Part shown: one piece after another, positions 54,553-64,000 of the stretch
How the letters are laid out: each line of letters starts with the position of its first letter
How positions within the stretch are numbered: position 1 is the first letter of the stretch
Source: Hirundichthys speculiger
Taxonomy: Eukaryota; Chordata; Actinopteri; Beloniformes; Exocoetidae
DNA: 64,000 nucleotides
Assembly (NCBI GenBank): GCA_018398805.1
Contig: JAGFBZ010000258.1
Coordinates: 3,100,001-3,164,000, forward strand
Direction: 5' to 3'
Program-made: the position numbers and the translations under genes
Notes under the pieces: model-generated
Database searches by the model: none
Told to the model about the DNA's origin: nothing
Seen by the model: the letters and a program-made list of their open reading frames with translations, nothing else

Positions 54553-55838
54553 TGTGGTTATTTAAACTCTTTATTTCTTCTTAGCACAGTATACAACATT
54601 TGTCTTAAAATCTAACACCTCACATAAAACAACTTAAATTACTGCAAGGAAATTGTTTTAAATCGCGTGCAAAAAGAAATGTTAAGCTAAGAGTAGAAAC
54701 TTATAAATGCATCTTATTTGCAAAGTCAAGCAAACAGCATTGGGAGCCGACTCTGTGTTGAATCATGCAGCAGTGACCTGTGGCCTCTCTGCAGTCTCTA
54801 TATAGCAATTATGTACAAACATGTAAAAGGTCATGTCAGCAAGGTCAGCAGTTGCCATGTCAACGTCAATGTGACGTCTAAAGAATGAGACAGCATGGAA
54901 AGGTCTGATATGGCCAACCAAAATCTCTTGATATCCATTCAACATGACAACACTGAAACTGGGATTTTGAAATACAGTTTCACCCCGCCCAGAGTTTCTT
55001 AAAAATATTTCTTTTCAGTGGGTTAAAAAAACAAAACTATGACTTCTAAGTGAATGATGTGTGCAAATATAGTGGTGCAAACGTGCATTTATAAAGCCAC
55101 CCCTGTTTTCTGTGGATGCCTAACCATGATGTAAGATGACTTGCACTGTTATAAATCATTCAGAGAAAACCTTCATATTGGAGAACAGAAACAAAACGTG
55201 TTCCAAGGCGAGAATAGGACAACATAGGAGCTAGTTTCATATTACAGCGACAAATAAAACCACAAATGTAATTTTTTCTTCAAAACAACTATAATAGAAC
55301 TATTCATCAGAGATTTAAGCATCATGGGTTTTCCACATCTCATGCAGATGACTTGAATGTATAGATTAACTTGTTTCTGTAGTTCAGGATTCAAGTAAAA
55401 AAAACAAAATCACGTGGACTCTCAGTACATCTGCTTTGCACGGGTGATTTTCTGTGCTTTTTGTGGTCATACCTCTTCTCTAGACTCTGAGCACGTAAAG
55501 ACTGTCAAACAAAAGACTTGTTGTGCTTCTGCTGATTTACAGCTGCTCCACTGGAACAAATTACAGCATTATTGCATGATGTGCAATGAGCCTGCATAGT
55601 TTCTAGTGGTAGCCCACACAACTTTAACTCGAGCAAAGCTTTGCTCAAGAAGAATAACCAATAACCCTCAGGGTCATAGCAGCTATCATCAGTAGGATAA
55701 TCCAGACTGCTGGCACTGGTTCCAAGAGACTATAGTTTTATGTAAATCACAGCTCCATGAAGGGATGAGCATTGCATACCAACTCAGACTATGAATGGTT
55801 TAATATGTGGCATTTATTAATTAAATTTATTAAATGAT
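54553..55838. other. No recognised feature
   Basis: AT-rich, without exons or identified repeats. Confidence 0.4.
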
Positions 55839-55846
55839 GCAACTAG

Positions 55847-57489
55847 TAGGGGTGTAACGATACATCAATCCACATCGATACATCGATTAATTAATTAACG
55901 ATCCAATTACACTGATGCACAATGACATCGATCCACATCGCCATCTTTAAGATACGACTTTATTTTGAAATTCAAATAGCACGTCTGTGTTTCTTGCGCA
56001 CCTCCGCCACCTTCAGACAACGTGAAGGGTTGCGTCATGGCTAGCGCGAGCAGCCATGGAAAGGACGATGATGACGATATACGCTCACCTCTTGGAAATA
56101 AATCGGCGGTGTGGAAATATTTCGGATTCCGACACAACACAGAACACAACGAACTTGGCCGAAGCACGGCCTTGACCCCCATGCTAGCTCCGCTGTAACC
56201 GTGTCAGATGTCACGCCAGCTTTGACGAGTTTCTTTCCAAAAATGCTGAGCAACAACTCAAAAAGAGCCATGAGGGTCACAGGTGCCATTTCATATTTCA
56301 TTTGTAAAGATATGAGACCTTACAGTGTTGTCGAAAACGATGTTTTTCGTGAACTACTACATACTCTGGAGCGTTATTATAAAATACCCTCAAGGCAGCA
56401 CTTCAGTGAAACTTGCATACCGAGACTGTATAATGACGTTAAAGAAGAAGTTAAACGTGAGTTATTGCCTGCAGACAGAGTCACTATCACTACAGACGGA
56501 AGGACGTCCTGTACAACAGAAGCCTATATAACTGTGACCTGTCATCACATTGACAACGACTAGCAAATGAAGAATTATGTTCTTCAAACATGGATTTTGA
56601 ACGACCCGCACACAGGAGTAAAACTTGTCATGGTTTTGATGGAGGCATGCAAGGAGTGGAACATAGCAGACAAAAATCCTGCGCTTGTAACAGATACCGC
56701 CAGCAACATGTCCGTCGCCAGAGCAGAGGAAAATCTGTTACCACATATTAAATGCTTCGGACATACTATAAACTTGGCCACAAAGAAAGGCCTGAATACA
56801 AATACAAAAGAATATGTGGAATTGTTTACATCTGTTTTGTTCCAACTGAAATTTCTTATTTGTTTGGCTAAGGAAAATGTTTATCCCAAGAAGTAGTGGA
56901 TACAGGATATAGTAGCTATGATGCAGGATGATTGAACTGCATTTGGAAGAATGGGTTAAGGAGTGACCTTGGTTAAGTTCTGTTTAAAAGTGTTTTGTTT
57001 GAGACACACAAAAAAAGAGAAGGATTACACAAAATTCCTGCCTTAATTTATATAAAAAGGACTTGGAGTTCTTTCAGTTTTGTTTTATAGGATGTGAATT
57101 GTTCTGTATTGAAAGGTCGACAAGGGCTCTTTAAGTTAACTGATAAAAAAAAGCACTTAAAGATGAGAAATGTGAGACTACAGTAAACAAGTGGTCTATT
57201 TTTATTTTTATTTACTGAAGAAGAGTTCTGTTTACACTGTTTATTTAATACCTGAAAGACCCTAGAAATCAAATGGTCAAATCATATTTCAGTTGTTTTT
57301 TGTGAGTTGATATAAATGTAAATAATTGTGAGATGGGCATATGAAATCGCATCATATCAATCGCAGGCTTGTGAATTGAATTGAAATCGTTTTGTGACAG
57401 ACTTGGATGATATCAGCAAACATCGTCTTGTCATCTAAACATATCAACATCATATCATATCGTGATGAAGCTGGTGATTTACACCCATA
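55847..57489 (+). mobile_element. hAT element with ZBED-type transposase relic
   Basis: Starts taggggtgtaacgatac and ends, inverted, tatgggtgtaaatc. The flanking 8-mers gcaactag (55839-55846) and gcgactag (57490-57497) agree at 7 of 8 positions, consistent with an aged hAT duplication. 1643 bp, holding a broken transposase gene (56037-56896). Confidence 0.88.
56037..56896 (+). pseudogene. hAT (ZBED1-like) transposase relic
   Basis: ATG at 56037; KSAVWKYFGFRHNTEHNE starts a BED finger whose Cys/His core is deleted, followed by a stop. A second frame picks up AISYFICKDMRPYSVVEND, HTLERYYKIPSRQHFSET, and DRVTITTDGRTSC with the first catalytic Asp. After a TAG at 56561 the same kind of text continues: HTGVKLVMVLMEACKEWNIA, then ALVTDTASNMSVA with the second Asp and HIKCFGHTINLATKKGLNT. 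It ends about 100 residues later, without the C-terminal dimerisation region. Confidence 0.88.
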
Positions 57490-57512
57490 GCGACTAGTTC
57501 AGTATAAAGACC

Positions 57513-59435
57513 CAGGGGGGCATAAAATGGCGATTAACTGGTCGCCAAATACAACCAAAATTTGACCATTTCGACCGTTTTTTTTTTTCCCTGCCTTATC
57601 GCCAGTGGCAAAATCCACCATCATCTTAGAAAAAAATCCTTTTTTTATATGATTTCTGCTCATTTGTCATGTCTTACCAAGGCAAACGTATCTAAATAAT
57701 TTAGAAAAAAAGTTTATTTAGCGAAAAGTGGCCATGTTTTGGGTGCACATCGTTTGCCGGAAGTCATAACTATTCATGCACCTAGCACAGCGACTGACAG
57801 ATGGACAAAACGGAAGACGGATGAATGCAAAAATATATCATTGAATCTACTCCACAGCAAAATGGATCATTTTGGTAAATAATCTCATAAAAACACTCAA
57901 CAGAATAGTTAACCCTCCAAGCGCAGAAGTCGCAAAATTGCAACAAGCAGCGTTGCTGAATAAAACAGGCTGTATCTATAAATGTGAAGCCTGAATCTTG
58001 TTATTACTTTTCACCAGCAGATGGCGGACATGTGTGCCTGTAATCTGAGAACCATTTTTGGTGGTGGTGCTATTCAACGTTTTAGCGTAAAATGAGTTTG
58101 AAAAACACCCTCCGGCACAGAGACGCACGGCCCAGCAGTGGTAGAAATGCTGAGGGTAGCAAGAGCAGAACAGAGCGAAAGAGTGTTTTTTCATGTGTTT
58201 TACTCACAATGTCAAAATGTCGGTTTACCGTCCACAAAGTACTTTTTCGGGTACTGGCTAACTCCAATTCAGAGGAGGAAGACATGCAGTTGTCCAGTGA
58301 AGCGGAAACTGACATTATTAGTGACAGCGAGTCTACGCGCCATAGTCCACAATAAGCACATCGTATATCAATCAATCAGACTTTATTTATAGAGCACTTT
58401 TCATGCAACAGGAGCTTCACCCTATCGGATGCTTCACCTCAGTGTGGCTGGGGTGAAAGCATTCTGGGATCGCCAAGCAGGTTGAGGTGTCAGGGGGGCT
58501 CATAACACCGCAAATATGGAAAAATGTAGCGGGAATGAAAGCAACCGCGGTTGTCCTGGCAACGTGGGAGAAGCCACGGGGAAAAAAAACAACAACACAC
58601 CGCTAATGGCGCACCGGAAATCCCGGTGATGATGATGGCTACAGCTGGCAGTTCTTGAGAGAAGAGGAAGAGTAATCGAAAGTGGAGCCTAAATTTTGAT
58701 GAGCCTGTTGGTTTTTGTGGAGACGATCTGACAAATTCTGAGCCCACTGATTTCATCCCTTTTCCAATGATGAATTCTGGAGGTTCATCACCGATCAAAC
58801 AAATAGAAATGGCCACCAGTTCTTTGAAAGGGAAATATTGAAACCAAACTCCAGATTTCATGACTTTATGATGTAATTGTCCCTGAAATGAAAGTTTTCA
58901 TTGTGCATGGGGTTTGAGGAAAAATCTGAACTTGGACTACTGGGCACGTTTGGGCAGGTGATGTCACAATAATCAAATTAGATAACAAATCTACTTGCAT
59001 TCCAAATTTTGGTTCATACTGAAGATATTTCTCATTTATGGTATGCCTTTATCTCAAACCACTTTAAAGTTATAGCCTTTTGAAACCTTGATCTCAAAAT
59101 TGAACATTTTCCAATATGGCTGCCACTTTGTGACATCAACAAGTAACTTTCGTACATTTGCTTTTTATAAATGATAATTCCAAATTGTATTTGCATTGTT
59201 GCTAGGTGATCTGTGCTCATATTTTGGCTGTTGAAAATTCAAATGTAGTATTGACAGTACAAGTAAGTCTGTTTCAAGTCTGTGTAACATGCTGGGAGCG
59301 TCCATGATAATGTCAGCAGTCTACGGGGCGTATGAGGCGACGAAAAACACTGGCGACCAAAATTTCTAGCTGGCTACCAACTTCAAAACCTGGTAGCCAG
59401 GGGCTACTTGGTAAAAATTCTAATTTTATGCCCTG
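57513..59435. mobile_element. Putative DNA transposon, unclassified
   Basis: The left end caggggggcataaaatgg is matched by the inverted right end cagcagggcataaaatta, and ggtcgccaaa/ggcgaccaaa recur as inverted subterminal motifs. Internal short frames (58092-58355, ending SEAETDIISDSEST; and 58640-58850) may be decayed element genes. A LINE/SINE tail-like piece (tttatttatagagcactttt, 58382-58401) lies inside. No target duplication found. Confidence 0.5.
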
Positions 59436-59674
59436 CTGAAACTGCTCTTGGTGTCGACTTCATATCCTGGTATTTCAGATACATTTCAGAAAATGTATCT
59501 GATCAGCACCAGGCTTCAAAACATGAACCCCTGAAAAGCTGATTGGTTTAGATGTTTGATAAATAGCATGACACCTCATAGAAATATTTTTTTAAAGATA
59601 TTTTCGAGCATGCACAAAAAATATCCATAGACTGTGAAATTTAATTTTTTTTAATTTTTTTAAATTTAACTTAA

Positions 59675-62253
59675 GGGTCATTCCACCTCAATTCAACAGG
59701 ACCTTCCCGCATGACCATCTCTGATTTGCTTGATATTTTTTTCTTTTGAACTTTGACTATAATGTAGTAACTTTGTGCAATATTAGCTTGGTACTAGCAA
59801 TAATTTCGGATTTATAAATTTTTGAAAAAGTGCCCGTACGGCCATTTTCGTGACATTCCTAACGCTTTTAAAATTATTACCATTTTTGAGGGGCTGTATC
59901 TTTGAAACCGTACAAGCTAGAGAGCTGATTTTTTTAATGCTGTTAGTCCTGTATGTGCACTCTGTATGGGGTCAGTTTCAGGTGTCTATTCATTGCTGTT
60001 TGTTTTAAAATAAATTTCAAACATACAAAATAAATTTCACTCGCTTTGTGCGGTTCACATTTCAAGTCCCCATTTGGACCCCTTGTAACAGTAGCTGGGA
60101 CTTACTTTTTTTGTTGAACAATCTCCTTCTCTTATAGAATAAAAATGCATAAAGAATTTGCAGAAACAATTGTATTTTAGTTCTCATATGACCCAGCAAA
60201 AAACGAATTTCGCATTTTATTGTCGATATTCAATTGGCAATTGACAAAATATGACAAGATGTACCAAAAAACTAAATATACTACCAGAAAGATAATGACA
60301 ATATCTGTTTATATACAAAGTTTCAAGTTGGTGCTAAGTCTCTAAGTTACCTAGAAGAAATTCTTAAATCGAGCATTTTTGCCGTTTTTCGGAAATTTAA
60401 GAATATGCTTGTTTTGTGTGCAGAACTTTAAATTTCACAAATGGCAAATATCTTGATATGGAATCTTGATATGGAATGAGGATCAGTGAAAAAAAAACAT
60501 TTAGCTGCAGAAAGTGATGGCTGATAATAATCGAGAGTGACAAGTTCAAAAGTCTCGGCAGCACTTCTTTTTGTAGACCCAAGTACAAGCATGGGCCCAC
60601 CTGCAAGTCTCCATGGAGTGCTGTAGAGACCATTCCAAATCAACTTTAAGGGTTGCTAATTGAATTGCAGAAAAAAAAAAAAAGGTTAATAATGCAATAA
60701 GTGCAAAAACTGGGCATTTTTTTCTTGTGATGCAGACAGATGTTTGCTTCTGATGGGAGTCCATCAAATCCACACCTGTGAAGCAGCATTTCTCGGTCAT
60801 GTTCAGATAAATCCTGTACATTGATCAATCAACTTCTTTGAACTGTAAGAAAATAATTATGATAATATGAGGTATTGTACACTACTCCTGAATCACTTAA
60901 TTATATGAATAAAGGAATGAACATCAAGCTGGCACATAATAAAACCAAAATTATACTGACCGTTTCAGACTTTTGACAAAGTCCAGTTTATGGCAATCCT
61001 GTTCTGAACAAAGTTTTTTCACAATTGTACAAGTATCCAAGTTCTCTGCCATCTTCAAAGATTTCACATTCACTGCATTTGATTTTGAAGCTTGGTCTAC
61101 AATGGCTATTGATCAACTGAACAGCTCACTGAATTTTCTGATGACATAAGCATGATGTCATGCACTGAATGCCAAGGCACTTGTGTTACTATAAGTTCTA
61201 TATTTACACATTTATTAATATGTTAAAACCTCAGCTGTGGCCATTCAGCATAGCACTACCAGTACTGGTAATTTTGCTACACAATTGATCATGTTTATCT
61301 TGTATAAATCACAAAGCACTTTTGCTTGAGTCATTCACCAAACTTTCACACAGCACGGACAGGGAGGAATAAAACATGCAGCAAACTATTTTGTTTAAAA
61401 GGCCTTGTCCATTTGAGATCAGCAAACATGTCCAGACAAGACAATACAATGCAGAAGTACAGCCTGTTTACTGAAATGTACATTGAAAACTTTCTCTGGT
61501 GATTTTCTACAAGTTCTCAATAATTCGAAAAACGGCAAAAATGCTCGATTTAAGAATTTTTTCTAGGTAACTTAGAGACTTAGTACCAACTTGAAACTTT
61601 TGTATATAAACAGATAATGTCATTACCTTTCTGGTAGTATATTTAGTTTTTTTGGTACATCTTGTCATATTTTGTCAATTGCCAATTGAATATCGACAAT
61701 AAAATGCGAAATTAGTTTTTTGTTGGGTCATATGAGAACTAAAATACAATTGTTTCTGCAAATTCTTTATGCATTTTTATTCTATAAGAGAAGGAGATTG
61801 TTCAACAAAAAAAGTAAGTCTCAGCTACTATTACAAGGGGTCCAAATGGGGACTTGAAATGTGAACTGCACAAAGCAAGTGAAATTTATTTTGTATGTTT
61901 GAAACTTATTTTAAAACAAACAGCAATGAATAGACACCTGAAACTGACCCCATACAGAGTGCACATACAGGACTAACAGCATTAAAAAAATCAGCTCTCT
62001 AGCTTGTACGGTTTCAAAGATACAGCCCCTCAAAAATGGTAATAATTTTAAAAGCGTTAGGAATGTCACGAAAATGGCCGTACGGGCACTTTTTCAAAAA
62101 TTTATAAATCCAAAATTATTGATAGTACCAGGCTAATATTGCACAAAGTTACTACATTATAGTCAAAGTTCATAAGAAAAAAATATCAAGCAAATCAGAG
62201 ATGGTCATGCGGGAATTTTTTTTCTAATCTGCTGACTTGAGGTGGAATGACCC
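59675..62253. mobile_element. TTAA-flanked element with ~720-bp inverted arms
   Basis: The left arm 59675-60391 and right arm 61526-62253 are near-identical in inverted orientation, starting gggtcattccacctcaa after TTAA on each side (59671-59674, 62254-62257). A spacer of about 1.1 kb separates them and holds a broken minus-strand reading frame. TTAA flanks suggest a piggyBac or Kolobok relationship; the family is not assigned. Differences between the arms include the run at about 62204-62236, where the right arm carries extra A/T-rich bases. Confidence 0.9.
60650..61052 (-). pseudogene. Two-exon reading frame inside the long-armed element
   Basis: The minus strand has ATG at 61052 and MAENLDTCTIVKKLCSEQ, then CHKLDFVKSLK, up to a donor-like cg|gtcagt (exon 60961-61052). 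An acceptor ttttcttacag at 60843 opens a second piece reading SKKLID and, after a one-base slip, VQDLSEHDREMLLHRCGFD and LPSEANICLHHKKKM. The Cys/His pattern ICLHHKKK may be a zinc-binding end. I do not recognise the protein; it is probably an element-encoded gene now broken. Confidence 0.5.
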
Positions 62254-62257
62254 TTAA

Positions 62258-64000
62258 TTACTTCATAAGAGGATTCAAATCTTAAGAAATATGAGTCCTC
62301 CTGTGCAGATTGTTGTAAACTAGACTAGACTGCCATTCTCGATCACTGCCTGCTTTTGTCAATATAAAAGACAAGTCCATCTCCAATGAGCAGATTCATT
62401 ACTGCTTAATGCTCTTCTGTGCAGTGTTACCAAACTGTTACAAAACTCACCTCACGTAAGACAAATGGTTTTGACTGGCTTGGTTTGAACAAAGCCTGGC
62501 AGAGATCAACTTGAATTGGACTGGGCCAGACGCATTGTTCCAAATCAAATGAAACAGATGTTCTCAGGGCGAGTATCAATACCATCCGATAGTGCTAGTG
62601 CTCTACAACTGAGCTGGTTACACAAAACATTGTAACCAGCTTTATTTTTTCTTTAATTATATTTCTGCTCTCCAGAAGCAGCAGAACTAACAATAAATGA
62701 TATGTCGGTCTTGTGTGTGATGTAACTATACTGCAGCTGATGATGTAACCAGCTCTGCAGACTGATATAAGCTGGACAACACAAAAGGTAATGCAGCATC
62801 ACTTAAGAGTTGCTCAGAGAGAAAAAAAGGAGAGCATGAGGGACAAAGAAAGGAGGAGGGAAAGGAGGAGATGAACAGAAAATACTTAAGTGTGCACATA
62901 CACAAGACCACACCATCAGACAGTTATGCTCCATCATACAAATACACCACAGTGCACAGATTGACACCCAGTCTTGTGCTACTGCAGGACTGCTGAACAA
63001 CTATGTTGACTGACAAGTATTACTGGCTTTGCAGGTGATCAGTAGGTGTCTCAAAGGCACACGCTTACTCTAGCCCAAACCTCTGAGCGTGCACGTGTGT
63101 GTTAGGAGTGTGCTGAAATCCTTACATCTGTAGACCCAAGATGGGTGTGACTTTGTGTGCATGCAAGATGTTGCAAGAAAGATACCATCGCTCATCTCTC
63201 TTCTGTTAACAACTGATATACACAAACATATTTTGCAAACACTGGCTAAGTGTTAGGAAGTCACGGCCTCTTGTGCAGAAGTGGCTCAGCCAAGGATGTC
63301 AAATGGGGCCTTATAGGTTATTTAAAGATCTGCTTTCATTTCTCTCACAATCTACAATTTATTTATTTTTTAACTGGCAGGTGCTTTGTACCCCCCCCCC
63401 CCCCACCCCCCATTGTGTCAGCTGTTTCTTTGAACAAAAGCCTTCCTGGGATATGAAACTTTAATTGCGATACACATGGAATTTAATCACTGAAATGAAA
63501 TCAGAAGTTTCCTGCATTATTGTTACATGAAAGTCAGTGACACCAAACATTTTCTCTTTAAAAACATACCTGAATGCTTATGACTGAATCTAGGTTAAAT
63601 TCTTGGCCAGAGTTCAAAGGCAGTCAGGTCTAGCAGCCACAGCAGTAGATCATCCTGCAGCTGATAATTTCTACTCGAGGCACTATTTTGAAAGCGGATT
63701 CACAAGATGTAACCTGTAATCTATTTGGCACAAAAGCCTAAGCTTTTATGGGCATCAAAGCACCACTTGCAAACAGACAACATTGTTTAAATGCAAATCT
63801 GAAAATCAACTCAGCCAGGGAGGTGAGGACAGTTAATTACAAATTGGGGAAATAGGTGATAATGTAGGTGAAGGATGACAGCGTTCGGCACACTGACTCA
63901 GTGGTAAACACGGTGGATAATCAGATGACCTGCCAAACTGATCTGACGGCTGAAGCTGATCTCCTTAGGGTTGCAAAGCAGGTCGATAAAAGCGGCACCG
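62258..64000. other. No recognised feature
   Basis: No exon or identified repeat to the window edge, apart from a C-rich run at 63391-63412. Confidence 0.4.
63391..63412. repeat. C-rich homopolymer run
   Basis: About 15 C followed by A and six more C. Confidence 0.9.

Noticed and set aside
58092..58355. 87-residue acidic ORF as a host gene
   Set aside because: It sits between inverted ends of a putative transposon and has no homologue I recognise, so it was kept only as part of that element.

Overview
The window is vertebrate nuclear DNA, almost certainly from a ray-finned (teleost) fish. It has one spliced gene with long introns, no operons, and a dense load of fish-type transposable elements: Tc1/mariner, hAT, PIF/Harbinger, L2-type LINEs and TTAA-flanked elements. 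There is also a 1.16-kb minisatellite.

The only host protein gene I can support is phtf2 (putative homeodomain transcription factor 2, a multi-pass membrane protein) on the minus strand. I rebuilt 19 coding exons by hand, from the start codon at 42050 down to the TGA at 11550-11552. All have GT-AG borders and phases that join, giving about 762 residues. One flaw breaks the frame: exon 4 (21682-21839) is one base short, next to an A5 run at 21751-21755. A 35-base 5'UTR piece precedes the ATG behind a splice acceptor, so the promoter and first exon(s) lie further upstream (above 42085 and possibly beyond the window). The 3'UTR probably runs to tandem poly(A) signals near 8942-8952.

Layout: 1-1249 may be the 3' end of a convergent plus-strand gene (poly(A) signal at 1244). 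2818-3120 is a LINE reverse-transcriptase scrap. 5327-6484 is a 20-bp tandem array. 7890-8752 is a hAT (BED-finger) remnant. 8942-42085 is phtf2. Intron 11 holds a PIF/Harbinger element (15438-16728). Intron 2 holds a nested cluster: an L2 LINE with a Tc1 element of IR/DR architecture inside its 3' region, followed by two further Tc1 remnants. Intron 1 holds LINE, Tc1 and MADF-domain remnants. 42086-64000 has no recognisable host exon but carries several DNA transposons: a 639-bp hAT MITE with a perfect 8-bp target duplication, a Harbinger-like element with a Myb-like ORF, a repeat with CTTGGCGGAGGT ends, a decayed hAT with a ZBED-type transposase, and a TTAA-flanked element of about 2.6 kb with roughly 720-bp inverted arms around a broken two-exon reading frame.

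I saw no CRISPR array, rRNA, tRNA or prokaryotic feature. The least explained items are the long-armed TTAA element (59675-62253), the CTTGGCGGAGGT repeat (48061-48464) and the minisatellite.
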